From Allobosea sp. AAP35 (GTDB lineage Bacteria; Pseudomonadota; Alphaproteobacteria; Rhizobiales; Beijerinckiaceae): 61,285 bases of DNA. Both the position numbers and the translations under genes were made by a program. Numbering within the stretch: position 1 is the stretch's first letter; each line of letters starts with the position of its first letter. This document shows positions 1 to 8,555 of this stretch, piece after piece. The stretch is taken from contig NZ_LJHQ01000028.1 of assembly GCF_001295925.1 (NCBI RefSeq), positions 1 through 61,285 on the forward strand, written 5' to 3'. Under the pieces are notes generated by a model that worked only from the letters and a program-made list of their open reading frames with translations, made no database searches and was not told the DNA's origin.

Positions 1-7
1 CCCCACC

Positions 8-1444
8 CTAGCCCTCCCCACCGCAAGCGGGGGGAGGGAAGCGCACCACCGCCTGCGGCACATCATAGGCCTGGAACTCCTCCCAGAGCTTCTCGACATC
101 GGCGCGAAACAGCCCCCGCGTCAGGCCCGAGACCAGCCTCGGCACGGCCGTCGTCATCGCGTTGATCGACGAGCCCGAGGCGCCGAAGCTCATCGTCGAG
201 GCGATGCTGAACAGGTGGATGTCGGAGATCCAGGATGTGGCGCCGGGCACGCGCTCGCACAGCGCATAGTCGTCGCCGAGATAAGGGAAGCGCCCGAGCC
301 GGTCGTCGCGCTCGACCTCGGGCGGCGTATAGCGATCGGCCCAGGAGGCGATGTTGCTTGCAAAACGCGACAGCTCCGGCCGCGCCGACAGATCGATCTC
401 GATGCCCGAGGCGCAGATCACGAAGTCGACGGCAACCGAGCCTGCGGGCGTCGCCAGCTCGACGCCACCGGGCCCATCGACGGCGCTCTGCACGGGTGCT
501 CCCAAATGCAGGCGAAAAGCCTCGTGGACAGAGCATCGGTCATAGGTCGCCTGCGGAAAGCCCTCGCGCAGCCCCATCACCGCGCTCATGAAGCGCCAGC
601 GCCAGGCATCGTCGAGATCGCCGAGATGGCGCAGGAAGCCGCGAAAGGTCAGCCAGCGATAGGGCTGCACCACCTGGATCTCGGCCCGCCGGCAGAGCAG
701 GTGCACCGCGGCGGCCCCGGCCTCGAGCGCGGTCGCGGCATTGTCGAAGGCGGACGCCCCCGCGCCGATCACCGCGACGCGCTTGCCCGCCAAAGCGGCG
801 AAGTCGATGTCCTCAGCACAATGCGCGCGGCGGCAGGCTGGCAGCGCCGCGATCGGCGCGGGCAGGCTCCAGTCGCCCATGCTCTCCTGCCCGGTCGCAA
901 GCACGATCTTGCGCGCATGGAGCACCGTTTCCGCACCGCCACTGCGCACCGTCGCGGCCAGAAGCCCGTCAACCGGCGCGATATCGACGACCTCGGCCTC
1001 ATTGCGGACCGGGATGCCGGTGACATGCCGAAACCAGTCGAGGTAATCCGCCCAATGGCCCTTGGGGATCAGCGCGAGTTCATCCCAGCTCTCGCTGCCG
1101 AACTTCGCCTCGTGCCAGGACTGGTAGGTCAGGCTGGGGATGTCGAGATCGGGCCCCGTGAAGTCCTTGGGGCTGCGCAGCGTGTGCATCCGCGCATAGG
1201 AGCGCCATGGTCCCTCCCGCCCGGCGGGCGCCTTGTCCAGCACCAGGATGTTGTCGACGCGCGAGCGCAGGAGCCCGAAGGCCGTGGCCAGGCCGGACTG
1301 GCCGCCGCCGACGATGATGACGTCATGGGCGCGCGTGCCGTCCGGCGCCATGACCGGCTTCAGCCAGGGCGCGCGCGGATGGGCGGTGCGGGCAAGATCG
1401 GCCGCGACCCGGCTTTCGAGAACGGAGAGGCCATCATGTTTCAT
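8..1444 (-). CDS. FAD-dependent NAD(P)-binding oxidoreductase (flavin monooxygenase-like)
   Basis: This 478-residue flavoprotein is likely a soluble cytoplasmic oxidoreductase or monooxygenase; its substrate is unknown. Two Rossmann dinucleotide motifs are visible: an FAD-type VIIVGGGQSG at residues 43-52 and an NAD(P)-type VAVIGAGAS at about 223-231, with an ATGQE segment at about 183 between them. This is the layout of flavin-containing monooxygenase-like proteins. I chose the ATG at 1444 (MKHDGLSV) because the 42 codons upstream reach only 1570 and run antisense into the end of the next gene. It lies 64 bases downstream of an SDR gene and is probably cotranscribed with it and an epimerase. 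The last residues before the stop are low-complexity and the window edge follows, so further operon genes may lie outside. Family confidence is good; the exact reaction is not known. Confidence 0.8.
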   Translation of the reverse strand: MKHDGLSVLESRVAADLARTAHPRAPWLKPVMAPDGTRAHDVIIVGGGQSGLATAFGLLRSRVDNILVLDKAPAGREGPWRSYARMHTLRSPKDFTGPDLDIPSLTYQSWHEAKFGSESWDELALIPKGHWADYLDWFRHVTGIPVRNEAEVVDIAPVDGLLAATVRSGGAETVLHARKIVLATGQESMGDWSLPAPIAALPACRRAHCAEDIDFAALAGKRVAVIGAGASAFDNAATALEAGAAAVHLLCRRAEIQVVQPYRWLTFRGFLRHLGDLDDAWRWRFMSAVMGLREGFPQATYDRCSVHEAFRLHLGAPVQSAVDGPGGVELATPAGSVAVDFVICASGIEIDLSARPELSRFASNIASWADRYTPPEVERDDRLGRFPYLGDDYALCERVPGATSWISDIHLFSIASTMSFGASGSSINAMTTAVPRLVSGLTRGLFRADVEKLWEEFQAYDVPQAVVRFPPPACGGEG

Positions 1445-1508
1445 GCGCGCCTCGATGCAGCCTTCATGCCGGACAACGTTGCGCCGTTCGACCAGCCTGT
1501 CGAGCGGG

Positions 1509-2270
1509 TCAGGCCGCCAGCCAGCCGCCATCGACCACGAGCGTCGTGCCCGTGCTGAAGGATGAGGCATCGCTGGCGAGATAGAGGGCGCCCTGCGCCA
1601 CCTCCTCGGCCTGGCCGAAACGCTTCATCGCATGCCGGTCGCGCGAGGCCGCGCGGATCGGCTCCGGATCGGCATGGCGGGCGAAGCTCCGGCGCAACAT
1701 CGGCGTGTCGATGGCGCCGGGCGCGATCGCGTTCACGCGGATGCCGTCTTCTGCATAATCCAGCGCCATGGTCCGCGTCAGGCTGAGGATGGCACCCTTG
1801 GCGGCGATATAGGCGCTGTTGCCCCGGCCGCCAGCAAGCGCGAGCTGCGAGGCGAAGGTGACGATCGCACCGCCGCCGCGGGCCTGCATCAAGGGGATCG
1901 CTGCGCGGGCGAACAGGAAGGTGCCGCCGACATTGGCCCGGAACACCGCGTCCCAATCCGCAGGCGCCGTCGTCGTCACCGTGCCGCCGCAGGAGAAGCC
2001 GGCCGCCGTGACCAGCACGTCGAGCCCGCCGAAGCGCGCGGCGCAGGCGGCCACCGCCGCGTCGGCGAAGCCCGCCTCGCCGACATCGCCGCACTGCACG
2101 ATCGCCGCCCCGCCGGCGTCCACGATCAGTCCTTTCGTCTCGGCAAGGCCGGCCTCGTCGCGGTCGATCAGCGCCAGTTGCGCACCTTCGGTCGCAAACA
2201 GCCTTGCGATCGCCTGGCCAATGCCGGAGCCCGCGCCCGTGACCAGTGCCGTCTTCCCGGCGAGCTTCAT
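1509..2270 (-). CDS. SDR family oxidoreductase
   Basis: This is a 253-residue classical short-chain dehydrogenase/reductase, a cytosolic NAD(P)(H)-dependent alcohol or ketone oxidoreductase. The cofactor motif TGAGSGIG is at residues 11-18. The catalytic triad is S141, Y154 and K158 (the YIAAK segment). The length is typical of the classical SDR family. The start ATG at 2270 overlaps the stop of the upstream epimerase by four bases (ATGA), which indicates translational coupling. The gene lies in a three-gene minus-strand run with the epimerase and a flavoprotein, which suggests a small catabolic or sugar-modifying operon. The substrate cannot be told from the sequence. Confidence 0.87.
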   Translation of the reverse strand: MKLAGKTALVTGAGSGIGQAIARLFATEGAQLALIDRDEAGLAETKGLIVDAGGAAIVQCGDVGEAGFADAAVAACAARFGGLDVLVTAAGFSCGGTVTTTAPADWDAVFRANVGGTFLFARAAIPLMQARGGGAIVTFASQLALAGGRGNSAYIAAKGAILSLTRTMALDYAEDGIRVNAIAPGAIDTPMLRRSFARHADPEPIRAASRDRHAMKRFGQAEEVAQGALYLASDASSFSTGTTLVVDGGWLAA

Positions 2271-3256
2271 CGTCCCGTCTCCATGGTCCGTCCGTGGGTG
2301 TGCCACCAGCCGGCGAGCCGGTCGGCCGTCTCCAGATCCTCCGTTTTCGCGGCCCAGCCGAGATCGTGCGCGATCCGTGCCACCGTCAGCGGCGCGCGGT
2401 CGGAGGGCCCATGGAAATCGATCGTCGCCACCTCGCCGGGTTCGGCCAGGCGGCAGATGAAGCCGGGGAAGGACGTCGCCAGCCGCTGGCCCCAGGCGAG
2501 CAGCGTGAACCGGCGCCCGGTCGAGACATTGTAGACACCATGTGCCAGCGCCGGAGCGCCCGCCACGGCCAGCACCGCATCGGCGACGTCGGGCGCATAG
2601 ACCCAGTCGCGCAGACCTGGTCGCGGCAGGATCGCCGCTTCCCCCGCTACTGCCGCCGCCAGGATCTGGCAGTGCGGCGAGAGCGTGTCGCGCACGCCGG
2701 TCGCGCGCTCCCAGGGTCCAAAAACGCCGCTCAGCCGCAGGCTGACGATGTCGAGCCCCCAGAGATCGCCGAGCCGGGCGCCGACGCGCTCGCTCGCCCA
2801 TTTGGTGATAGCGTAGAGCCCGACGGGATCGCCCGGCGTCTCCTCGTTCAGTTCGGCAAGCCGGTCGCCGGCCGCGCCATAGGCGGCCGCCGAGCTGAGA
2901 TTGATCACCCGGCGAACGCCCGCGACGCGGGCGGCGGCAAGGATCGGAACCTGCGCCAGCAGATTGACCTCGAGGATGCGTTGCGGATCGCTGGCGTCGC
3001 GGGCGCGGCCGGCCGTGATCGCCGCACCCAGCACCACGAGATCGACGCCGAAACGCACGGCTTGGCCCACCGCAGCCTCGTCCGTCACATCCTCGACCAT
3101 CGTCTCGAACCGGCCCGGCAGACGCGCGAATGCATCCGCCGCAGGCTGCGGCACGGGCGCGCGGTCGAAGCCGACGACGTCATGCCCCGCACGCAGCATT
3201 GCCTCGGCAATGTTGAGCCCGACAAAGCCGGAGCCGCCAAAAACAACGATCTTCAT
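2267..3256 (-). CDS. NAD-dependent epimerase/dehydratase family protein
   Basis: This is a 329-residue extended SDR of the sugar-nucleotide epimerase/dehydratase type. The N-terminal GGSGFVG motif at residues 7-13 binds NAD. The catalytic Y148 and K152 lie in YAITK, and a serine pair (SSAAAYG) sits at about 121-127. The start is the ATG at 3256 (MKIVVFGG), because the open frame upstream lacks family-like sequence and the Rossmann fold begins right there. It is the first gene of the three-gene minus-strand run and overlaps the following SDR by four bases. Possible roles include UDP-sugar epimerisation or oxidation of a sugar acid. The sequence alone does not decide. Confidence 0.82.
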   Translation of the reverse strand: MKIVVFGGSGFVGLNIAEAMLRAGHDVVGFDRAPVPQPAADAFARLPGRFETMVEDVTDEAAVGQAVRFGVDLVVLGAAITAGRARDASDPQRILEVNLLAQVPILAAARVAGVRRVINLSSAAAYGAAGDRLAELNEETPGDPVGLYAITKWASERVGARLGDLWGLDIVSLRLSGVFGPWERATGVRDTLSPHCQILAAAVAGEAAILPRPGLRDWVYAPDVADAVLAVAGAPALAHGVYNVSTGRRFTLLAWGQRLATSFPGFICRLAEPGEVATIDFHGPSDRAPLTVARIAHDLGWAAKTEDLETADRLAGWWHTHGRTMETGR

Positions 3257-3523
3257 GACGCAATTCGCAAGATAGGCCCCTCGTCCAGCTGGCAAAGCAG
3301 GCAGAGCTAAGAGCGTCCCGCGACATTCGGCAAGCCCGCGCCATGCGGGGCCACCCGCGATTTCGACACGGCTGCGCGGATTGCACCGCGCCCGTCCTTG
3401 GGCTAGGCGTCGCCGCATCATCCCCCGGGTCGGTTGCGCTTTTCGCCTCGCGCCTTGCCCGCAAGGCGCCGCTGCGACGAGGTCGAGCGCAGCCCGGTCC
3501 ACCAATGTCGAAGGGAGCCTGTG

Positions 3524-3781
3524 ATGGCCCGCAAGAAATCGAAGCCGCTCGAGGCTGAGTTCGTGATGTTCGACGTCGTCTATGTCGACGGTTCGCGCCG
3601 TTCCAACCGCAGGGTGCCGACCGAGTTGCTCGGCGGGTTGGACGGCGACGAGCCGGCGCGCGACGCCATCATGGAACAGGACCGGATCATCGCCGAGAAA
3701 TCAGGCATGCCGCCGCTCGAGATCGAAAGCCTCGCGCGCTCCGGCAAGCCGGTCGAGAAACCCGCGCGCAAGGCCGGATGA
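3524..3781 (+). CDS. Small hypothetical protein
   Basis: This is an 85-residue protein of unknown function. The ATG at 3524 is chosen because a good ribosome binding site (AAGGGAG) sits 8 bases upstream and the protein then begins MARKKSK. An upstream in-frame start at 3434 would add 30 arginine-rich residues that look non-coding. The product has charged ends and an acidic middle, with no signal peptide or membrane segment. It stands alone between the divergent epimerase and a small lipoprotein gene. I do not recognise a family. Confidence 0.6.
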   Translation: MARKKSKPLEAEFVMFDVVYVDGSRRSNRRVPTELLGGLDGDEPARDAIMEQDRIIAEKSGMPPLEIESLARSGKPVEKPARKAG

Positions 3782-3904
3782 CGGGCATCCAGCTGACGAT
3801 CCTTTTGCAACCTCACGCCAGAGACCGGCTGTGCCGATCACGCCGGGTGACGCTGCTTTTGCAGCAACTTCGCATCGCGATTTAACCCTGGCGCGGCTGT
3901 TCTA

Positions 3905-3934
3905 CTTGACCTCCCCTAGCTCCTGCACTTTAGT
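3905..3934 (+). promoter_or_regulatory. Possible sigma70-type promoter of the lipoprotein gene
   Basis: CTTGAC at 3905-3910 matches the alphaproteobacterial -35 consensus. After a 17-base spacer there is a weak -10-like CTTTAG. It lies about 40 bases before the start of the small lipoprotein gene. This is assigned by eye only. Confidence 0.35.
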
Positions 3935-3973
3935 CCGTGGCAGCCGATGGGAGGCTGCAAAAAGGAACAAGAC

Positions 3974-4282
3974 ATGCGTACCATTTTGATTGTCGGAGCT
4001 TTGGCGGCGGTGCTCGCCGGCTGCCAGACCGCGCAGGAATCACTTGCCGATGCTGAGATCACCTGCGAGTCGCAGGGTTTCCGTCCGGGCACCCGTGCGT
4101 ATCAGCAGTGCCGCTCCGCCAACTATGTGGAGAACCGTCGCGCCTCCAGCGAAACCGCCAGCGCGGTCACGGCGGGTGTCGCGGCCGGTGTCATCGGCGG
4201 CGCGATCGCGGCTTCGGCCAATCGTGGTTATTACGGACGTGGCTATTATCGCCGGGGCTACTACGGCGGCGGCTGGTGGTGA
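3974..4282 (+). CDS. Small glycine/tyrosine-rich lipoprotein
   Basis: This is a 102-residue probable lipoprotein. The N-terminus MRTILIVGALAAVLAGCQ is a lipoprotein signal with a lipobox LAGC, giving lipidation at Cys17. The mature part carries two more cysteines, an alanine/glycine-rich hydrophobic stretch (AAGVIGGAIAAS) and a C-terminal tail of Gly-Tyr-Tyr-Arg repeats. The start at 3974 is preferred over an in-frame ATG at 3947 because it gives a proper signal peptide and follows an AAAGGAACAAG binding site. A strong terminator follows the gene, so it is monocistronic. The role is probably in the envelope; the specific function is unknown. Confidence 0.75.
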   Translation: MRTILIVGALAAVLAGCQTAQESLADAEITCESQGFRPGTRAYQQCRSANYVENRRASSETASAVTAGVAAGVIGGAIAASANRGYYGRGYYRRGYYGGGWW

Positions 4283-4320
4283 ACCCTCGCGCCGCAGGCT
4301 GAAGCCGGCGGGACCTGATC

Positions 4321-4358
4321 AACAAAGCCCTGCCGCAGCGATGCGGCAGGGCTTTGTT
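4321..4358 (+). terminator. Rho-independent terminator (17-bp perfect stem)
   Basis: A perfect 17-bp inverted repeat has arms at 4321-4337 and 4342-4358 around a GCGA tetraloop. It reads AACAAAGCCCTGCC and onward, and the 3' arm ends in GCTTTGTT. It lies 38 bases after the lipoprotein stop. T-rich ends on both strands could make it bidirectional. Confidence 0.85.
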
Positions 4359-4373
4359 CGTTCGTTGGAAGGC

Positions 4374-4398
4374 AACCGGTGCGGCGACCGCACCGGTT
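4374..4398. terminator. Second hairpin, probably the terminator of the minus-strand gene
   Basis: A perfect 11-bp inverted repeat has arms at 4374-4384 (AACCGGTGCGG) and 4388-4398 around a CGA loop. It sits just past the stop of the convergent minus-strand gene at 4408. No clear U-tract is seen, so it may work together with the neighbouring 17-bp hairpin. Confidence 0.55.
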
Positions 4399-4407
4399 GG
4401 TAAGCCC

Positions 4408-5058
4408 TCAACGCTTGGTGGTACGACGGCGTGCCGGTGGCGCGTCGTTCGTCGTCGCCGAAGCGATCAGCGATCCGATGAAGTACACGGCAATGCCAAC
4501 GCCCAGCAGGGCTGCGACAGGCTCGCGTTCGGCCCGCTTGGCAATCATGCGACCGCCGTAATCAGCATAGTCACGGGCTTGGCTGGCATAGTCGCGAGCA
4601 TGGTCACGAGCCGACGAGCTATTGCTGCGCAACCATTTTTCACCGCTCTTGAGCGCGCTTTCGCCGGTGTCGACCGCCTCGCTGCGATAGCTGTCGAACA
4701 GCCCGCGCAGCCGGCCAAAATCGGGCTCGTAGCGCTCCAGCCGTGCCCTGGGGGACGTGTCGCGCAGCATGGCCCAAGCAATCAGGCCGACGCTGAGAGC
4801 GCCCAGGCCGAATGCGGCCAGCGGATGGCGCTCAACGGCATCACGAACGGCTTCGCCGCCTTCGCGGGCGAGTTCCATCGGATCGGTCTCGGTGATCGCA
4901 TCCTTGGCGCGGTAATAGCCATCGCGGACGGTCTCGGTCGCCTTGTCGGCGAGGTCGGATGCCTTGGCACGCACCGTGCCGACAGTGCTCTCGATGTCGT
5001 CGCGCGCCTCGTCCATATCCTTCGGCACGTCGGGCGGGAAGCTGTTCATGGTGGCCAT
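4408..5058 (-). CDS. Two-TM helical membrane protein (DUF883/ElaB-like)
   Basis: This is a 216-residue protein. It has a charged, coiled N-terminal half with apolipoprotein-like heptads (DIESTVGTVRAKASDLADKA). A hydrophobic segment at about 79-97 (LAAFGLGALSVGLIAWAML) follows, then a long Ser/Ala/Asp/Arg helical stretch. A second membrane segment lies near residues 182-200 (ALLGVGIAVYFIGSLIA), and the tail is basic. The pattern resembles ElaB/YqjD/DUF883 inner-membrane proteins, which are linked to stress and ribosome association in enterobacteria. The match is by architecture only. The gene is convergent with the lipoprotein gene and shares a terminator region. Confidence 0.6.
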   Translation of the reverse strand: MATMNSFPPDVPKDMDEARDDIESTVGTVRAKASDLADKATETVRDGYYRAKDAITETDPMELAREGGEAVRDAVERHPLAAFGLGALSVGLIAWAMLRDTSPRARLERYEPDFGRLRGLFDSYRSEAVDTGESALKSGEKWLRSNSSSARDHARDYASQARDYADYGGRMIAKRAEREPVAALLGVGIAVYFIGSLIASATTNDAPPARRRTTKR

Positions 5059-5328
5059 CGCGATATCTCCATTGTCGAACGCGGTCTTTGAGAAGGCACA
5101 CCGCCGGCTGGCCCTGTGCAGGCGCCATGCGGAAGCTCGTGGCCAAGCAACGGCTCACCCGCGCCAGAGTTCCAACTCAAAGCCGAGAAAGCCGCCATGG
5201 GCATGGCTATCCGTTGCCGCGCGCGTCACGGAAACAGGCCAGCCACCGTTGCGCCATCTTCGGTCATCACGGGGCCTCGATTGCGTGTGACCTCTTGCTT
5301 CGTGCCCATCGAACGCCAGGAGCGGCCC

Positions 5329-5568
5329 ATGGATCAGATACTCGTGAATCAGAAGCCGGACACGCAGCACCTCCTCATCCGGCACTCTTGCGTGATGTCG
5401 GATCCCGAATGGATCGCCCTCGAAAGCATCGAGGAGCAGACGAGCCATTTCGTCTTCGACGTCTCCATGCTCCAGATTCTTAAGGTCCGCGGCCTCGTCG
5501 AGCCGGCGGGCGGGCGGTGGCGCATCACCGACAAGGGCCAGCACCGTCTCCAGACGCGCGGTTGCTGA
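5329..5568 (+). CDS. Small protein with a winged-helix-like C-terminus
   Basis: This is a 79-residue protein. The ATG at 5329 is chosen because a binding site (CAGGAGCGG) lies just upstream and the upstream extension of the frame looks random. The C-terminal segment (LKVRGLVEP, then GGRWRITDKGQHRL) resembles the recognition helix and wing of small winged-helix proteins. It could therefore be a minor DNA-binding or regulatory protein, but no family is firmly recognised. It precedes the PHA-related gene by about 100 bases on the same strand. Confidence 0.5.
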   Translation: MDQILVNQKPDTQHLLIRHSCVMSDPEWIALESIEEQTSHFVFDVSMLQILKVRGLVEPAGGRWRITDKGQHRLQTRGC

Positions 5569-5674
5569 TCCCGGTTTGGCCTGTTCCAGCGCCGCGCGCG
5601 CTCGCCGTCTGGAAAAGCCGCTCCCGCATCACCATTGTGAACCGCTCCGCAGTTTTGCCCATGCAGGGAGCATC

Positions 5675-5995
5675 ATGGCCAAGCCCGTCAGCATCACCGT
5701 TTCCCATGATCTCGGCCGCGAGGGCGCCGTGGCACGTCTGCGCGAGGGGATCGACCGCATCCGCGACCGGCTCGGCCTCGTCAAGATGCAGCTCGTCGAG
5801 GAACGGTGGGAGGGCGATACGCTGCATTTCGGCGTTGCCGCGCTGGGCTACACGGTCAGAGGCCGGCTCGATGTCGAGCAGGCCTTGGTGCGCGTCGAGA
5901 TGATGCTGCCCTGGGTGCTGGCCGTCTTCGCCGAGAAGCTCAAGATCGGCGTCCAGAAACAGGGCCAGATCCTGCTGGAGAAGCCCAGGGCCTGA
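5675..5995 (+). CDS. Polyhydroxyalkanoate system family protein (PHA_gran_rgn-type)
   Basis: This is a 106-residue protein that resembles the PHA granule region family (PF09650-like). Family members are small and found in polyhydroxyalkanoate-storing bacteria. It opens MAKPVSITVSHDLGREGAV, followed by an amphipathic helix and the beta-rich segment EERWEGDTLHFGVAALGYTV. Family members begin with the same short strand, helix (SHxLGxxxAxxRL) and strand order. A binding site AGGGAG precedes the ATG at 5675. The nearby 3-hydroxybutyrate dehydrogenase is consistent with PHA metabolism but is not in the same operon. The biochemical role is not established. Confidence 0.72.
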   Translation: MAKPVSITVSHDLGREGAVARLREGIDRIRDRLGLVKMQLVEERWEGDTLHFGVAALGYTVRGRLDVEQALVRVEMMLPWVLAVFAEKLKIGVQKQGQILLEKPRA

Positions 5996-6117
5996 GGCGG
6001 CAAGCCCGAGGCGGGCGGCGAGGCGGCTGACGGCCCGCGGTTGAATTCGCGCGCGGCAGACGGCATGGTCCACGGCTCGACCTTTCGCCTTTCGCCGCGC
6101 ATCCGTCCGGGAGAACC

Positions 6118-7863
6118 ATGCATCACGGCCCGCTGATCGCCATCCTCGTCGCGGGCCTCGGGCTTGCATTCGTGTTCGGGGCGCTCGCCCACAAACTGCG
6201 GATCTCGCCGCTGGTCGGCTATCTCGTCGCGGGTATCGCCGTCGGTCCCTTCACGCCGGGCTTCGTCGCCGACCAGAACCTCGCCAACGAGCTCGCCGAG
6301 ATCGGCGTCATCCTGCTGATGTTTGGCGTCGGCCTTCATTTTTCCCTCAAGGACCTGCTCTCGGTCAGGGCGATCGCGGTGCCTGGCGCGCTGGTCCAGA
6401 TCGCTGTCGCGACCCTGCTCGGCATGGGGCTGGGCTATCTGATGGGCTGGACCTGGGTGGCGGGCCTCGTCTTCGGGCTGGCGCTGTCGGTCGCGAGCAC
6501 GGTCGTGCTGCTGCGCTCCCTGCAGGAGCGCCGCCTCGTCCAGACCGAGAAGGGCAAGATCGCGGTCGGCTGGCTGATCGTCGAGGATCTCGCCATGGTG
6601 CTGGCGCTGGTGATGATCCCCGCCGTCGCCGACGCCCTCAATGGCGCCCGTCCCGGCGTTGCGGCGCCCTGGTCGAGCCAGTTCGATCTCGGCTTGTGGG
6701 GCGTGCTCGGCTTCACCTTGATGAAGGTCGTCGCCTTCATCGCCTTCATGCTCGTCGTCGGGCGGCGCGTCATTCCCTGGATCCTGCATTGGGTCGCCCA
6801 TACCGGCTCGCGCGAACTCTTCCGGCTCGCCGTGCTGGCGGTGGCGCTGGGCGTCGCCTTCATCGCGGCGGCCCTGTTTGGCGTCTCTTTCGCGCTCGGC
6901 GCCTTCTTCGCCGGGATGATCCTGAGCGAATCGCCGCTGAGCCAGCGCGCGGCGGAGGAATCCCTGCCGCTGCGCGATGCCTTCGCGGTGCTGTTCTTCG
7001 TCTCTGTCGGCATGCTGTTCGACCCCGCGATCCTGCTGCGCGCGCCGGGGCCCCTGCTGGCGACATTGGCGATCATCCTCGTTGGCAAGTCGCTCGCCGC
7101 CTGGCTGATCATGCGCGCCTATGGCAAGTCGAACGGCGTCGCGCTGACGATCTCGGCCTCGCTCGCGCAGATCGGCGAGTTCTCTTTCATCCTGGCGGGG
7201 CTCGGCGTCTCGCTGGCGATCCTCCCCGCCCAGGCCCGCGACCTGATCCTGGCCGGCGCGATCCTCTCGATCCTGCTCAACCCGGTGCTCTTTGCCCTGG
7301 TCGACCGTTTCGCGGTGGAATCCCCCTCGGCCAAGCAGAAGCCAAGGCCCGGCCTGGTCGAGCCGGAACCCGCGCCGCCGCCGCCAATGCCGCCCGATGT
7401 CGATATCGTCCCCACCACCCTGTCCGGGCACATGGTCGTCGTCGGCTATGGCCGCGTCGGCACACTGCTTGGCGCGGGCCTGCTCGCTCGCGGGGAAAAG
7501 CTGCTGGTGATCGAGGAACAGCCCGAAGCCGTTGCGGCCGCCAGGCGCGACGGCGCCGAACTGCTGATCGGCAACGCGGCCGATCCGGCCGTGCTTGCCG
7601 CATCGGGCCTGGCGCGGGCCAGACGCCTTTTCGTCGCCATTCCTCAGAGCTTCGAGGCCGGCCAGGTTTGCGAGCAGGCGCAGCGCGACAACCCTGCCCT
7701 GCCGATCGTCGCGCGCGCCCATTCCGACGCCGAGGTCGCGCATCTCACCAGATGCGGCGCGACGCTGACGATCATGGGCGAGGCCGAGATCGCCCGCGCC
7801 ATGCTGGCGCTGTGTCAGGCGCCGGACGGGCCGCAGCCGGAGAGTGAGCCGCAGCCGACCTGA
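6118..7863 (+). CDS. CPA2 family monovalent cation/H+ antiporter with TrkA-N domain (YbaL/KefB-like)
   Basis: This is a 581-residue inner-membrane antiporter for K+ or Na+ against protons. Residues 1 to about 395 hold some 12-13 hydrophobic helices typical of the Na+/H+ exchanger fold, for example the segments at 5-25 and 56-75. A Pro-rich linker at about 415-425 follows. A cytoplasmic NAD-binding TrkA-N domain begins at about residue 438 with VVVGYGRVG. The domain order and length match the E. coli YbaL/KefB group. The gene is monocistronic, starts at the ATG at 6118 and is followed by a palindromic repeat. Ion specificity is inferred from the family only. Confidence 0.88.
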   Translation: MHHGPLIAILVAGLGLAFVFGALAHKLRISPLVGYLVAGIAVGPFTPGFVADQNLANELAEIGVILLMFGVGLHFSLKDLLSVRAIAVPGALVQIAVATLLGMGLGYLMGWTWVAGLVFGLALSVASTVVLLRSLQERRLVQTEKGKIAVGWLIVEDLAMVLALVMIPAVADALNGARPGVAAPWSSQFDLGLWGVLGFTLMKVVAFIAFMLVVGRRVIPWILHWVAHTGSRELFRLAVLAVALGVAFIAAALFGVSFALGAFFAGMILSESPLSQRAAEESLPLRDAFAVLFFVSVGMLFDPAILLRAPGPLLATLAIILVGKSLAAWLIMRAYGKSNGVALTISASLAQIGEFSFILAGLGVSLAILPAQARDLILAGAILSILLNPVLFALVDRFAVESPSAKQKPRPGLVEPEPAPPPPMPPDVDIVPTTLSGHMVVVGYGRVGTLLGAGLLARGEKLLVIEEQPEAVAAARRDGAELLIGNAADPAVLAASGLARARRLFVAIPQSFEAGQVCEQAQRDNPALPIVARAHSDAEVAHLTRCGATLTIMGEAEIARAMLALCQAPDGPQPESEPQPT

Positions 7864-7892
7864 CGCCGGTCATCCAGGCTCGGAACCCAAAA

Positions 7893-7987
7893 CCGTCATC
7901 CCGGGCTAGCCCCGCGATCCATCATAGGACGCGACGGTGCCCCATGATGGATTCAGGAGCTCCGCTTCGCTGCGTCCGGGATGACGG
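7893..7987. repeat. Type A intergenic palindromic repeat
   Basis: An imperfect inverted repeat begins CCGTCATCCCGGG and ends CCGGGATGACGG, with inner arms GATCCATCAT and ATGATGGATTC. The same architecture recurs at about 19.1, 43.4, 51.6 and 53.1 kb. Confidence 0.85.
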
Positions 7988-8010
7988 TTGTGTTTCACGA
8001 GCGAACCACG

Positions 8011-8424
8011 TCACACCATCTCGAACTTGATGTCCTGCGCACCTTCCCAGAGCGTCTTGCGGCCGAGCGTGTAGAGGTTCTCCAGCCCCGAGGTCAGCGT
8101 GATGAAGTGGTTGCCGGCGAGCTGGCCCATCTTGCTGGCGAAATGCACGCCGCCATAGGCGAGCAGGATCTCGGTTTCGCTGATGCCGCCGGGATAGAGG
8201 ATGATCTGACCCGGCGCCGGATAGCTGGTGTGGTTCTCGTAGCCAACGCCGAAATCGAGCTCGCCGAGCGGCATCCAGACACCCTCGCCGCTCCAGCGCA
8301 CATGCACGATCTTGCTGGTGAACGGCATGTGCCGAAGGAAGGCGGCACAGGTCTTGGGCGCGTTTTCCAGTTCCAGTTTGGCCTCGAAGGTGAAGGGGCC
8401 GGCGGTGACGATAAGCTGGGACAT
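8011..8424 (-). CDS. DUF3830 family protein (cyclophilin-like fold)
   Basis: This is a 137-residue protein matching the DUF3830 pattern: beta-rich sequence with an N-terminal LIVTAGPFTFEAKLE, then ENAPKTCAAFLRHMPF as in cyclophilin-like folds, and a C-terminal half containing YPGGISETEILLAYGG. The family is often linked to uptake or catabolic operons and has no settled activity. The start at 8424 has an upstream site (AAAGGCGCTCCTGC region) and is preferred over the in-frame 8508 start. That upstream start would place the ParDE operator palindrome inside the coding sequence. The gene is transcribed away from parDE. Confidence 0.75.
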   Translation of the reverse strand: MSQLIVTAGPFTFEAKLELENAPKTCAAFLRHMPFTSKIVHVRWSGEGVWMPLGELDFGVGYENHTSYPAPGQIILYPGGISETEILLAYGGVHFASKMGQLAGNHFITLTSGLENLYTLGRKTLWEGAQDIKFEMV

Positions 8425-8496
8425 GCAGGAGCGCCTTTCGATGGATTTCCAAACCGCGCCCGAACGCCCTCGCGAGGCCCGTTCCGATGCCGCGAT

Positions 8497-8527
8497 AAAT
8501 AAGATCATTTGTGAAATGATCTTATTT
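8497..8527. promoter_or_regulatory. Perfect 14-bp-arm palindrome, likely ParD operator
   Basis: A perfect inverted repeat has arms AAATAAGATCATTT (8497-8510) and its complement (8514-8527) around GTG. It lies 28 bases before parD. It is AT-rich in a GC-rich region and is probably the autoregulatory operator overlapping the parDE promoter. Confidence 0.75.
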
Positions 8528-8555
8528 GGATTAGCCTAGCACAAGGAGGCGCGCC

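Noticed and set aside
5848..7743. Minus-strand open frame of about 630 codons opposite the CPA2 antiporter
   Set aside because: Translation is almost all Arg/Asp/Glu/Gln/His in repeats, typical of the antisense of a membrane protein with strong third-position GC bias.
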